NCBI RefSeq assembly: GCF_010672455.1
Contig: NZ_JAAHGO010000011.1
Coordinates: 4,903 to 68,902 of the forward strand
Reading direction: 5' to 3'
From: Okeania sp. SIO2C9
GTDB taxonomy: Bacteria; Cyanobacteriota; Cyanobacteriia; Cyanobacteriales; Microcoleaceae
DNA length: 64,000 nucleotides
Within the stretch, counting starts at the first letter, position 1. Each line of letters opens with the position of its first letter. The translations under genes and the position numbers were made by a program. Positions 17,595 to 26,786 of the stretch are shown here, piece by piece. The notes under the pieces are model-generated. The model did no database searches. It was given only the letters and a program-made list of their open reading frames with translations, and was not told the origin of the DNA.

Positions 17595-18150
17595 ATTCTA
17601 TTGACCTTGACATGCTCCCGACGCTGCTCTTACAAGACAGGGCGGGATTCCTGCTCCATCGCTGTTAGGGGCTTTCTGTTTCTTAGCACCCGCCTTCCGA
17701 GATTTACTCTATTCGGGTCTAAAAGCGCGCTCCACAGTACGTCGCCAATCCGACGGCTCCCCTATCTGACTTCTGACTTCTGACTTCGTTAAGTCGCGGT
17801 CATGGTGAGAAGAACACTCGGGGCAATTCCATTCTCTGATACTTAGAGGTAATTTTTCTACTATGTTACCGCAACTAGAGCAACGCTTAGAACTGGGAAA
17901 ATTTCGGTCAATTTTGATTACAGCACTTTTTAGGAAGCGTGAGGTACAGTTCATTAATTCTCTGTTGCCTGTTGCCTTCCGGAGCTGTTGCCTAAAGTCC
18001 TAAAATTTTGTACCTCACTAACTCCGAAACTGCTGTAATTGACGACCATACCAATCAGCTTTGTACTCTAATTGCCTGACTAACTCGGACCAGTTGGCGT
18101 CACTACCCACCCCTCTTGCTCCCCTCCCGGGAGCAGGGCTAATTCTTTGT
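17595..18150 (-). pseudogene. tnpB: TnpB relic with IS605-type right end, interrupted by a MITE
   Basis: On the minus strand the pieces run SDANWSELVRQLEYKADWYG RQ (about 18145-18040), then an insertion, then [34 protein letters not shown] (17917-17795), then a foreign stretch, then a Lys/Arg-rich tail and a right-end hairpin GGAATCCCGCCCTG...AGCATGTCA (17640-17597). These are the zinc-finger region and C-terminus of a TnpB nuclease followed by the element's right end. It is broken by the MITE at 17918-18038 and by a block at 17737-17793 that is repeated at 61337-61393. The N-terminal half is absent. Confidence 0.75.
17918..18038. repeat. TTACAGCA-type MITE inserted in the TnpB relic
   Basis: The ends are TTACAGCA and TGCTGTAA, with a second inverted pair TGTACCTCAC/GTGAGGTACA inside, as in the related copies at 24145-24254 and 43950-44065 (GAGGTA / TACCTC). 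Removing it rejoins the TnpB reading ([14 protein letters not shown]), so the insertion came after the transposon. Confidence 0.7.
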
Positions 18151-18194
18151 CGTCAGAGAATATTTACAACCCTATATTTTTTTGAGATCCTGTG

Positions 18195-18321
18195 CTTCCC
18201 ACACTCCCCACACTCCCCACACTCCCCACACTCCCCACACTCCCCACACTCCCCACACTCCCCACACTTCCCACACTTCCCACACTCCCCACACTCCCCA
18301 CACTCCCCACACTTCCCACCC
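18195..18321. repeat. 9-bp tandem repeat array (CCCCACACT)n, about 14 copies
   Basis: About 14 copies of a 9-mer CCCCACACT with a few CTTCCCACA variants. The period keeps all frames open, which creates false Leu/Pro/Thr- and Cys/Gly/Glu-repeat frames. A shorter array of the same unit lies at 22238-22282. Confidence 0.9.
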
Positions 18322-18374
18322 CCCTCCTTTTTTCTATTGATTGGTTTCATACGACGCTTCCTTACAGCAAAGCG

Positions 18375-18509
18375 CGGGTCTTCAAGCAACATTTAGATCA
18401 AAAACGGGTTGAGGATATGAAATTTAACCTGGCGTTGTTATGCCAGAAAGAGTATGCGTTTATTAACCCTTATTATTGGGCGGGTTTTGTTTCCGGTGTT
18501 TTACAGTGA
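18375..18509 (+). pseudogene. Possible C-terminal relic of a CHAT-domain protein
   Basis: The last 45 codons before the TGA read KFNLALLCQKEYAFINPYYW AGFV and end soon after. A hPYYWAGF segment close to the C-terminus is usual in CHAT (caspase-like) proteins of cyanobacteria. Nothing else of such a gene is present upstream, where the 9-bp tandem array begins. The identification is weak. Confidence 0.25.
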
Positions 18510-18886
18510 GCTGTTTGCAGCAAAAAAAGTGGAAATTTGCCTCCAGATTCACCTATCTTTCCAAACTCCCCAAACTCCCCCTAAATTTTTAAATAGAACC
18601 CATTTTGGTTTTATATTGACTACTTAGGATGATAGTCTTTGGGGGATATACCCATGCGATCGCTTAGTATGAGTGTAACAAAACCCATAGGTGACTTGCA
18701 CCATAGGTATTTCATCCTTAGTTGTGTAACCCCATTTTTTAAAATTTTCGATCCATCTCCAAATCTTGAATTTCCCTCTGGTTTTGATATACAACTACTA
18801 TTAAAACTTTATTTGCGGTAGTCATCATAATTTTATGTCTTGACAAACATAGGTAATCATGATTTCATATAAACTCATATATCATA

Positions 18887-18979
18887 TATAGTCATTCCAG
18901 TTAAGATTGAGACAAAGGTTTCTTGCCTTGAAAGAGTTTCAGCTGAAAAAGTGTTCCAGTCTTATTCAGAATGACTATA
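18887..18979. repeat. 93-bp MITE with TATAGTCATTC ends
   Basis: TATAGTCATTC at the left is matched exactly in inverse by GAATGACTATA at the right; similarity continues weakly another 16 bases inward. It lies about 140 bp before histidine decarboxylase and may be part of its leader or promoter region. Confidence 0.7.
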
Positions 18980-19120
18980 GTAGTCATAGCAGGCTCTTAG
19001 TTTAGCCAACTATTCACATAAGCCACAATATAAACTGAGTGAAAACAATAAAGCTCTGCCAAAACGAAAAGTCAAAATTTAACTACTCAACAACAAATTA
19101 AAAACCAGTATTCAAGAACT

Positions 19121-20287
19121 ATGAAAAATTTAACTAATGTCAGGGAAAAATTAAATCCTATCAATAACAACAGTCAAACGACAAGATTTTCATCTCCTCT
19201 CCCAGAACAACAAGAAATTTTGAAGACTTTAGAAAAAAGTATTGCTGAGTCTACAGAATTTTTCATTGGCTATCCACTCAATCTTAATTTTAATTACACC
19301 CCTCTGATACCTTTCTTTCAATATCTAATCAATAATTTAGGCGATCCGTGGGAGTCTGGATACTGGTATATTCAAAACAAAAATATTGAGCAACAATGTA
19401 TTTCTTGGTTAGCTGAACTTTTTCACTTAGAAGCAGAGTGGGGATACGTTACCAGTTGTGGTACGGAAGGAAATATCTATGGTATGTTTTTAGGTCGAGA
19501 GTTACTCCCTGATGCAATTCTCTACTCCTCGAAAGATACTCATTATTCCATTGCCAAAGCGGCCTGTATGTTGAAAATACCTCATGTAGTTATTAACTCT
19601 CAACCTAATGGGGAAATAGATTACGAACATCTCAAACAAGAAATATCAAAACGAACGAATCACAGTGTTATTCTCAATCTCAACTTAGGCACCACAATGA
19701 GAGGAGCAGTGGATCGAATAGAGCCAACAGTTGATATTTTAGAAAAACTAAAAGTTCCTTTTTATATTCATTGTGATGGTGCATTAGGAGGAATGTTATT
19801 ACCTTATATGGAAGGTGCTCCAAAAATTAGTTTTCAGGATTATCCCATTGGTAGTATTGCTGTTAGTGGTCATAAATTTTTTGGTTCTCCTATTCCTTAT
19901 GGAATTGTTTTAACTCATCAAAGTTATACTGAAAAAATTCGGCACAAAATTGAATATATTGGCTGTAATGATACAACTATTACAGGTTCTCGTAGTGGGC
20001 TTGCTTGCTTATTTCTTTGGTATGCTATTATGACCAGAGGTCAACAGTTTGCTACAGAAGTTTCAAGTTGTTTAGAAAATGCTCGGTATTTGTATAAACG
20101 TCTAGAAGAGATTGGGTACAAGCCTTTTTTAAATGATTTTTCAACTACGGTTGTATTTGATAAACCATCAATCAATATTTGTCAGAAGTGGCAATTAGCT
20201 ACTCAGGGTTCTTTAGCTCATATTGTTGTGATGCAACATCTTTCTCAAATGAAAATTGACTTATTTATCGAAGATTTGTTAGCTTAA
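19121..20287 (+). CDS. hdc: PLP-dependent histidine decarboxylase
   Basis: A 388-residue group II amino-acid decarboxylase. The cofactor lysine is Lys252 in AVSGHKFFG. The aspartate holding the pyridine nitrogen is Asp219 in HCDGALGGMLLP, and the stacking histidine is in KDTHYSIAKAA (141). The N-terminal segment FFIGYPLNLNFNYTPLIPFF, the length and the TSCGTEGNIYGMFLGRE segment are those of histidine (or serine) decarboxylase. It would convert histidine to histamine and CO2. It stands alone; no antiporter or histamine-using pathway is visible next to it. ATG at 19121 follows an AT-rich leader containing a 93-bp MITE. Serine or another amino acid as substrate cannot be excluded. Confidence 0.85.
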   Translation: MKNLTNVREKLNPINNNSQTTRFSSPLPEQQEILKTLEKSIAESTEFFIGYPLNLNFNYTPLIPFFQYLINNLGDPWESGYWYIQNKNIEQQCISWLAELFHLEAEWGYVTSCGTEGNIYGMFLGRELLPDAILYSSKDTHYSIAKAACMLKIPHVVINSQPNGEIDYEHLKQEISKRTNHSVILNLNLGTTMRGAVDRIEPTVDILEKLKVPFYIHCDGALGGMLLPYMEGAPKISFQDYPIGSIAVSGHKFFGSPIPYGIVLTHQSYTEKIRHKIEYIGCNDTTITGSRSGLACLFLWYAIMTRGQQFATEVSSCLENARYLYKRLEEIGYKPFLNDFSTTVVFDKPSINICQKWQLATQGSLAHIVVMQHLSQMKIDLFIEDLLA

Positions 20288-20434
20288 TTTGTATCTAGTG
20301 GAGTTGATTGAATCAGTGATATCATGTCCAGTAGAATACTCATAAATAAACGACGGAGTAGTTAGAAGAAAGTGGTAGGTCTTAGGTTTTAATATCAGTT
20401 CAAAATTATGTCCCTGGTGTTAGGTGCGTTGCAA

Positions 20435-20476
20435 CGAACCCTACTACTGTAGGGGCGAACGGCCGTTCGCCCCTAC
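20435..20476. repeat. REP-like palindrome GTAGGGGCGAACGGCCGTTCGCCCCTAC
   Basis: A perfect GC-rich palindrome (arms GTAGGGGCGAACG / CGTTCGCCCCTAC) between hdc and the converging M16 gene. Close copies with ATGGCAT in the centre lie near 3722, 22130, 33042, 46838, 46957, 48213 and 59533. It is a dispersed REP-type element and here could also act as a bidirectional transcript end. Confidence 0.7.
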
Positions 20477-20484
20477 TCATTTAT

Positions 20485-21972
20485 TTAACTAGGTTCTGGA
20501 ATTGTGATATCTATTGAAGTAATTTTAAGATCATTTCCGAGACTACTCAGAGGTGGTTGAATTGCTTCTTGGTTACCAACAACTAAAGTTACAATTTTAT
20601 CTGGTTGCAAATATTTTTGAGCTACTCTTTGCACATCCTCAACAGTAATATTTTCTATTTCCTGACGATAACGGAAAATGAAATCTTGAGGATAATCATA
20701 ATATTCATATCTCATCAAACGGGATAAGGTTTGAGCTGGATCTTGAAAGTTGAAAATAAATGAGTTGAGAGTTGAATCTTTAGCATGGGTCAGTTCCTCT
20801 TTTGTAATAGGTTGAGTGCGAATACGTTCAATTTCTTCATTAACAGATTTGATAAATGGTACAGTTGCATCCGAACGAGTTTCACCCCCAGCGATGAATA
20901 CTCCTGGATAATCATAATTAGGACTCCAATAAGCAGAAACTGAATAGGCTAAACCTTGACGCGATCTAATATTATTAAACAAGCGTCCTCCCAAACCATT
21001 AAGTACCCCATTCATTACGCTCAAAGCTGTATAATCAGGATTATCTAATTTTCCGCCTAAATGACCCATTTGTACATAACTTTGAGTTAGCTGAGGTTGG
21101 TCAATAAAAAACATATCACCGACTTGAGCTTGACTAACTTTTGGTAGGGGAGGTTTCACTGCTTTAATGCTTGGTTGCCAGTTGCTAAATTGCTCTGTAA
21201 TGAGCGATCGCATCTGTTTGGTCTGAAAATCTCCTACTACTCCCAAAATCATATTCTCAGGATGGAAATATTTAGCATAGAAATCAATTAAATCTTCCTG
21301 GGAAATGTTGTTGAGGGTTTCATATTCAACAGTTCGAGCATAAGGACTTTCTGTCCCATAAATCAATTTTTGGAACTCACGACCAACAATAGATTCAGGG
21401 TCGTCATTCCGACGAGCAATTGCACCTTGCCATTGTTGTTTGTAAAACTCTAGCTTTGTTGGAGCAAATACAGGTTCGCGAATGACTTCGGTAAATAATC
21501 CAAATACTTCTGTCAAGTCTTCAGTGAGGCAACTGAACCTGGCACTACCAGCAGTACCACCGATACTTGTTTCTACTACTGCTGCTTTTTGTTCGAGTAT
21601 TTGATTTATTTTTTCAGGAGAATGTTGGGTTGTACCACCTGTACGCATGACAGTCCCAGTTAAGTCTGCTAACCCTGCTTTATCTTCGGGTTCAAATCTT
21701 GAACCTGTCCGGAATATTGCTCTGCCACCTATTAGGGGTAATTCATGGTCTTCCATAAGATAGACAACGATGCCATTATCAAGTTGAAAGCGAGTGTACT
21801 CCGGTAGTTCTAATTCTGGTAGTGGGGGAAATTCCAGTTCGGTATAATGTTTGGCTGGAGTTAGAGCTATGGCTGGTATTTGCCCTAAAATAGCTAACAG
21901 CATTACTACGGCTAAAAATGCTGTGATGAAAATTTTGGATCTAGTAATTTTTCTTTTGTAGTTAGAAAGCAT
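20485..21972 (-). CDS. M16 family peptidase-like protein lacking the zinc motif
   Basis: 495 residues with an N-terminal signal sequence (basic KRKITRSK, then a hydrophobic core, ending about AIALTP). Two M16 domains follow. Where active members have HxxEH, this protein has GLADLTGTVMRTGG, so it cannot bind zinc. The substrate-closing R/Y region (NNIRSRQGLAYSVSAYWSP) is kept. In bacterial M16B pairs one subunit is catalytic and the other supplies the R/Y pair; the catalytic partner is the next gene upstream (22301-23902), on the same strand. The pair probably works as a heterodimer outside the plasma membrane. Peptide substrate unknown. The start codon at 21972 is ATG. Confidence 0.88.
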   Translation of the reverse strand: MLSNYKRKITRSKIFITAFLAVVMLLAILGQIPAIALTPAKHYTELEFPPLPELELPEYTRFQLDNGIVVYLMEDHELPLIGGRAIFRTGSRFEPEDKAGLADLTGTVMRTGGTTQHSPEKINQILEQKAAVVETSIGGTAGSARFSCLTEDLTEVFGLFTEVIREPVFAPTKLEFYKQQWQGAIARRNDDPESIVGREFQKLIYGTESPYARTVEYETLNNISQEDLIDFYAKYFHPENMILGVVGDFQTKQMRSLITEQFSNWQPSIKAVKPPLPKVSQAQVGDMFFIDQPQLTQSYVQMGHLGGKLDNPDYTALSVMNGVLNGLGGRLFNNIRSRQGLAYSVSAYWSPNYDYPGVFIAGGETRSDATVPFIKSVNEEIERIRTQPITKEELTHAKDSTLNSFIFNFQDPAQTLSRLMRYEYYDYPQDFIFRYRQEIENITVEDVQRVAQKYLQPDKIVTLVVGNQEAIQPPLSSLGNDLKITSIDITIPEPS

Positions 21973-21984
21973 TGTTTGTTTTGG

Positions 21985-22122
21985 TATGAAAGGGAATAGG
22001 GAATAGGGAATAGGGAATAGGGAACAGGGAACAGGGAATAGGGAATAGGGAATAGGGAATAGGGAGTAGGGAGTAGGGAGTAGGGAGTAGGGAGTAGGGA
22101 GTAGGGAGGAGGGAGTAGGGAG
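21985..22122. repeat. 7-bp tandem repeat array (GGGAATA/GGGAGTA)n, about 19 copies
   Basis: About 19 copies of GGGAATA changing to GGGAGTA lie between the two M16 genes and so probably within their shared transcript. The related heptamer GGGAGTA recurs at 36770-37800. Reading frames across it are artefacts. Confidence 0.85.
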
Positions 22123-22237
22123 GAGGGAGCGAATGCCATTCGCCCCTACTAGATATGACGGTTCTGCATAAGTCCTGTAGGGGTAACTATGACAGAAAAA
22201 TCGCTCTCTCTATTATTCCTCCTACTTGCTCTTTCTT

Positions 22238-22282
22238 CCCACACTCCCCACACTCCCCACACTCCCCACACTCCCCACACTT
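22238..22282. repeat. 9-bp tandem repeat (CCCCACACT)n, about 5 copies
   Basis: A short array of the same unit as 18195-18321, between the two M16 genes. An adjacent CAGCAAACCCTAC matches the end of the TTAGGGTTTGCTG element. Confidence 0.8.
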
Positions 22283-22300
22283 TGCTTTTTTCAGCAAACC

Positions 22301-23902
22301 CTACTTGGGAAGTAGTCTGCCAATAGTACGGTTTTCGGCAACAAAAGTTTTTTGAGCCACACGCATAATATCTTCTATCGTTACTGCATTAATGGCATCT
22401 AACTCTTTAAATAGATTTTGCCACGAACCAGTTTTAACTTCGTAGCTCAAGAGAGCAGAAGCCATTCCTGTATTAGAATCGAGAGAGCGCAATAAACTTG
22501 CCCGTGCTTGAGTTTTCACCCTTTCTAATTCTTGCTGAGAAACTGGCTCTGTTTTCAATTTTTCAATTTCTGTCTGCAAAGCTGCTCCGACTTCATCTAC
22601 ATTACTATTGGGAGCAGTCATAGTATAAAATAGCATCAGATGTGGATATTTATCTCCTGGATAACCACCTGTTCCTCTTGCTACCAGGGCTATTCGCTGT
22701 TTCTCGACTAATGACTGATAGAGGCGAGAAGTACGACCATCACTCAAGATGCTAGTAATCATTTGATAAATTACATTGTCAGGATGATTCGTTGCAGGTC
22801 GGTGATAACCTTCTAGATACCAAGGTTGAGATTGCAACTTCATTGTTACTTCCCCTTGTTCAGTTTGGGGAGGTTCGACAATATTAAGTTCTGGTGGTTT
22901 TTCTTTAGTTTCGTAGCGACCAAAATAAATTTTTGCTAATTTTTTCACTTCTTTGGGATCTACATCTCCAACTATCCCTACCGTTAAATTACTGGGAACA
23001 TAATGCGTATCAAAAAAGTCGCGCACATTTTCTCTGCTTAAATTTTCGATATCTTCTTGATAACCAATAACAGGGCGACGGTAAGGATGAACTTGGAAAG
23101 CTTTACCTAAAAATTTTTCTAACAGTTGGGCAACAGGTGAATTTTCTGTACGCGATCGCCTCTCTTCCAGAATTACTTGTTTTTCTTTATAAAATTCTCT
23201 AAATACTGGTTCCAAAAATCTTTCTGACTCTAAAGACATCCATAATTCTAGTTTATTGGCAGGTAAGCTATAGAAGTATTGGGTGTAGTCTGCGGAGGTG
23301 GCAGCATTCAGTCCAACTCCTCCTGCTTGTTGGACAATTTTCGAGAATTCATTTTGATTTACATATTCAGATGCCTGCTTTTGAGCTGCCTCAAATTCTG
23401 CTAAAAGTTGGGAGACTTGTTCAGTTTTTTGATTGGCACTAGCTGTTTGAATTTCTGCAAATATCTTATCTAGTTTCTCTAAAGTTTGTTTTTCAGCTTG
23501 ATAGTCTTTTGTACCGATTTTTTTTGTACCTTTAAAAGCTAAATGTTCTAGGTAATGTGCCACACCTGTTTGACCGTCTGGTTCATTCGCCCCACCAACA
23601 TCAGCATAAATAGAAAAAGATATAACTGGGGCATTATGTCTTTCCAATACGATGAATTTCATGCCATTGTCGAGGCGAAATTCTGTGACTTTTTTGATTA
23701 CTCGGTCTAGGTAAGGCTTAATTGATATTTTTTGGTCGGGAGTAAATTCCCGTGCTAAGGCCATATTTGCAGGAAACCCAAACCAAAACAAACTTATGGT
23801 AATTAAGCAAAGACATAAGTTGAGCGATCGTTTTTTTAGTTTGGCCAATTCAAAGTTGGCAGTAATTATTTTTTTACACCAAGCTGGTAAGAAAGTTTGC
23901 AT
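22301..23902 (-). CDS. M16 family zinc metallopeptidase, catalytic subunit
   Basis: About 533 residues. The M16 zinc motif is HYLEH in GVAHYLEHLAFKGT, and the downstream glutamate ligand lies in the region VILEERRSRTEN. An M16_C domain follows (NLTVGIVGDVDPKEVKKLAK). The signal sequence has KLKKRS and a hydrophobic core ending FPANMALA. The ATG at 23902 puts this signal near the N-terminus; an upstream ATG at 24019 would add 39 residues that look non-coding, so I prefer the shorter form. It precedes the inactive partner at 20485-21972, with tandem repeats between them. Together they resemble paired M16B peptidases that degrade peptides outside the plasma membrane. Confidence 0.87.
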   Translation of the reverse strand: MQTFLPAWCKKIITANFELAKLKKRSLNLCLCLITISLFWFGFPANMALAREFTPDQKISIKPYLDRVIKKVTEFRLDNGMKFIVLERHNAPVISFSIYADVGGANEPDGQTGVAHYLEHLAFKGTKKIGTKDYQAEKQTLEKLDKIFAEIQTASANQKTEQVSQLLAEFEAAQKQASEYVNQNEFSKIVQQAGGVGLNAATSADYTQYFYSLPANKLELWMSLESERFLEPVFREFYKEKQVILEERRSRTENSPVAQLLEKFLGKAFQVHPYRRPVIGYQEDIENLSRENVRDFFDTHYVPSNLTVGIVGDVDPKEVKKLAKIYFGRYETKEKPPELNIVEPPQTEQGEVTMKLQSQPWYLEGYHRPATNHPDNVIYQMITSILSDGRTSRLYQSLVEKQRIALVARGTGGYPGDKYPHLMLFYTMTAPNSNVDEVGAALQTEIEKLKTEPVSQQELERVKTQARASLLRSLDSNTGMASALLSYEVKTGSWQNLFKELDAINAVTIEDIMRVAQKTFVAENRTIGRLLPK

Positions 23903-24144
23903 AAATATTTGGAAATAAAAATTTAATTCTGTAAATAGTTCTATTGTTGGTATGAGCTTACCTCTAAGTATTTGAAATTTTGACCTCCCCATAGCAATGT
24001 TATTTGGACATATCTGCATAGGTAAAATCCATTAACTAATTGAATTTATGATTAGGTGACAATTAGAATTATATTCTCAAGTATGAGATTTTAGGAATAT
24101 TGGTGTGGGATGCAAGTTTTTCGATTATACTCGTGAAATTAAAA

Positions 24145-24254
24145 TTACAGCAGATTCGGTCGTATATGAGGTAAAAATATTAACGAGGGAATGTTCCCAG
24201 TGCGGGATCTTGCCCGCGAAGGGTATACCTCACGCCTGATGAAATCTGCTGTAA
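24145..24254. repeat. TTACAGCAGATT-type MITE, 110 bp
   Basis: TTACAGCAGATT at the left and AATCTGCTGTAA at the right are exact inverse repeats; inner TATGAGGTA faces TACCTC. The middle has a GC-rich GGGATCTTGCCCGCG block. It is the same family as 17918-18038 and 43950-44065; a one-ended relic lies at 46290-46336. Confidence 0.75.
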
Positions 24255-24637
24255 ATCTTTTTTTTCCTAAATATGTATAAAATCTGGTAGTCCAGCAGTT
24301 GTAATGGTAAGTGGAGACAAGCAACACCTAGAACGGGAGCAAGATGCTCCCACTAGCTATACCATTACAATAGACATCTGGTGGAAAATAAAGAAACCTT
24401 TTAATTAGATCAGCTAAGGAAAGAAAAATTTACCATAAAAAATCCTTTTTCGTAAAAATATCTTACCTGTTGCCTGTTGCCTGTTGCCTGTTGTCTGTTG
24501 CCTACTCCTGCAAAAAATCTATATCTTTTTCACCAGAGGTCTAATGCACCACTACCTAAAATCTTTGTTAATTAATGCTTAAATTGCCAAATAATAACGC
24601 TACAACTGATTAAAGTAAAATAAAAATTTTAACTATT

Positions 24638-25267
24638 ATGAAAGTTTTAACTAAGTTACCAACTTCGGAAATACAGACACGAACTAAGATATTACAAGCA
24701 GCTCAAAAATTGTTTGCTAAATCTGGATATGATGGTACTACGATTAGAGATTTAGCAAAGAAGGCAGGAGTATCAGAGGGTACTTTGTTTCGTCATTTTA
24801 GTAATAAAAAAGCGATTTTGATTGAGTTAGCTACGGAGGGTTGGGTTGAAATTCTCACAGATTTATTGACAGAATTAAGTGAGATGTCTAGTTATAAAGC
24901 TGTGGCACAAGTGATGCGTCGCCGGATGTTAAATATTAGTCGTAATGCAGATATGATGAAAGTCTGTTTCTTAGAAGCGCAGTTTCATCCAGAATTGAGA
25001 GATAAAATTCAATCGGAAGTTATTGAGAAAATGACGGATGTGGCGGAGGCTTTTTTTGCAACAGCAATGGAGCGGGGTGTATATCGTCAAATGAATCCGA
25101 AACTTGTGGCACGGGTTTTTTTAGGAATGTTTGCGATCGCTGGTTTTAGTCAAAAAACGTTATTAGAACCTGATGCTTCTCCCCAAGCAATGCAAGAAAT
25201 GGCAGAGGGATTAGCTGATATTTTCCTGAATGGTGTTTTAGCCTCTGAAGAAGGTGGTAAATATTAG
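24638..25267 (+). CDS. TetR/AcrR family transcriptional regulator
   Basis: A 209-residue TetR-type repressor. The N-terminal DNA-binding helix-turn-helix is classic: ILQAAQKLFAKSGYDGTTIR, DLAKKAGVSEGTLFRHFSNK at about 18-58. The C-terminal two thirds form the helical ligand/dimer domain without similarity I can place. Such proteins usually repress a neighbouring transporter or enzyme gene and release DNA on ligand binding. No such target is adjacent: upstream, divergently, lies the M16 peptidase pair, and downstream, converging, DUF2207. ATG at 24638 follows an AT-rich leader. A hairpin with a T-run 44 bp after the stop probably ends the transcript. Confidence 0.9.
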   Translation: MKVLTKLPTSEIQTRTKILQAAQKLFAKSGYDGTTIRDLAKKAGVSEGTLFRHFSNKKAILIELATEGWVEILTDLLTELSEMSSYKAVAQVMRRRMLNISRNADMMKVCFLEAQFHPELRDKIQSEVIEKMTDVAEAFFATAMERGVYRQMNPKLVARVFLGMFAIAGFSQKTLLEPDASPQAMQEMAEGLADIFLNGVLASEEGGKY

Positions 25268-25310
25268 GCATTGGAGAACTCCACCAATTATCAGTCTTTT
25301 GTGAAACCAT

Positions 25311-25348
25311 TGTAGGGACGTTCCATGGAACGTCCCTACAGTCTTTTT
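25311..25348 (+). terminator. Intrinsic terminator after the TetR gene
   Basis: A 30-bp perfect palindrome (arms TGTAGGGACGTTCCA / TGGAACGTCCCTACA) is followed two bases later by TCTTTTTT. It fits as the end of the TetR transcript. The palindrome may itself be a dispersed repeat used as a terminator. Confidence 0.65.
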
Positions 25349-25603
25349 TGGATAGGAGAAGATTTACAAAAGTTTAATTATGGTAAGCGGATTTAGTATT
25401 AGTGGGGGGTGGTGGTTATGGCCATATTGAGAATGGCTAAGTAGGGAGGTGGGAAAACTTACAACTACGTCATTGTGACTGGAACGGAGTGGAAGGTTTG
25501 CGGAGCATTCCAGAACGGATAGCAATCTCAAGGGTATGAGGTGCATCAACATTTCGTTATATAGTGAGGTTAATAGGTAGTAGTCCTAATGGTTCAACTG
25601 ATA

Positions 25604-26611
25604 CTATCCGCCGCCACCACCGCCGCCACCAGCGCCACCAGCGCCACCGCCACCAGCGCCGCCACCGCCGCCACCGCCACCGCCACCAGCGCCACCGCCA
25701 CCAGCGCCACCGCCACCGCCACCGCCACCAGCGCCACCGCGAGTGATGCTACCTCCTCCAGTACTACTACTATTAACAAGATCCACGGCGATCGATAAAA
25801 ACACTATCACTATCAATAGTGGAGACAGCGCAGATATTACGTCTAATAATACTAAAAAAAGAGAACTAATTAGTTGAGTGCTCTGCAAATGTAGTTGAGT
25901 TCCCTGCCAATTTGCTTTTGAAACATCAAGAATATTATGAGGAAATAGCACCAAAACTTCTATTTCTTGTTGCGGTGGAATTGCTTTTTTAGCTACAAAT
26001 TCCACAGTTGTTGAATTAATTTTTTGAGCTTTTGCAGGAAATCCAAAACTTTTATATGTTTGAATTTTTTCTGATAAAACTTCTGGCAGTCGGACTATTA
26101 TTTTGGCATTGTTAATAACAGCACTCCGGTTAGCAAATATTGCTTTCCAGTAAACTTTATCTCCACTCTCATTAATATGTAAACCACCAATTACTCGATA
26201 TTTCAATACAAAAGTATGAGCTTCAGGAGCATTGAGTTTATGTTGCCATCTAATCCATCTCTTGTTATTTCTGATGCCTGTTTTGCTAGGAATCTGTTCC
26301 TGATTTTCCCAAACTGTCACATCGGTAATTTTATCTACTTTATCTAGTGGAATATATCGATATCTTTGGTTTGTATGGGGTTGGGTGAAGACATATTTAT
26401 GGGTTTCACTGACCAGCATATCTCCATTTTTTTGCACATCTATTTCAACATTGATAAAATCCCAGTAAAAAGGAGAAGTTCCCTGAGCAATAGTTTGTAA
26501 TGCTGGAGATAAACCAATCAATATTGCTACCAAAAAAGTTAAGATTTTTCGTAGTTTAAATCGGGATTTTTTCCGAGAGTATGGTTCGATCAAAACTGGT
26601 AATTCATTCAT
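25604..26611 (-). CDS. DUF2207 membrane protein with poly-glycine tail
   Basis: 335 residues. After a basic N-terminus there is a signal/anchor segment (ILTFLVAILIGLSPALQTIA). The DUF2207 extracytoplasmic domain follows (FYWDFINVEIDVQKNGDMLV, YRYIPLDKVDKITDVTVW). A second hydrophobic stretch near 250-280 (SALSPLLIVIVFLSIAVDL) would return it to the membrane. The last 50 residues are almost pure Gly with a few Ala, encoded by a GCC-rich tandem tract. Glycine-rich tails are common in DUF2207 proteins, but this one ends directly in the glycine run. The function is unknown. The ribosome-binding site AAGGAAAAG precedes the ATG. It converges with the TetR gene. Confidence 0.85.
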   Translation of the reverse strand: MNELPVLIEPYSRKKSRFKLRKILTFLVAILIGLSPALQTIAQGTSPFYWDFINVEIDVQKNGDMLVSETHKYVFTQPHTNQRYRYIPLDKVDKITDVTVWENQEQIPSKTGIRNNKRWIRWQHKLNAPEAHTFVLKYRVIGGLHINESGDKVYWKAIFANRSAVINNAKIIVRLPEVLSEKIQTYKSFGFPAKAQKINSTTVEFVAKKAIPPQQEIEVLVLFPHNILDVSKANWQGTQLHLQSTQLISSLFLVLLDVISALSPLLIVIVFLSIAVDLVNSSSTGGGSITRGGAGGGGGGGGAGGGGAGGGGGGGGGGAGGGGAGGAGGGGGGGG

Positions 26612-26786
26612 TTTTTCTTTTCCTTAGTCGAAGTGAAAACTTTGGTGGCAAATCAAGACAAAATAAAATTCAGTGTATTGATCTCCGCAATATTTGTATA
26701 AATACAATATTTCAGAGATAAATAAGTCTGAAAAAATCATAATTATTCCTTGATGAGTAGAGAAATTGTTAATCTTAAATTGATGC

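Noticed and set aside
18061-18509. Long Leu-Pro-Thr and Cys-Gly-Glu repeat frames
   Set aside because: They are translations of the 9-bp CCCCACACT array on either strand; only the last 45 codons after the array resemble a protein.
25564-25798. His/Arg-rich, Ala/Thr-rich and Val/Ala-rich frames
   Set aside because: These are shadows of the GCC-rich tract that encodes the glycine tail of the DUF2207 protein.
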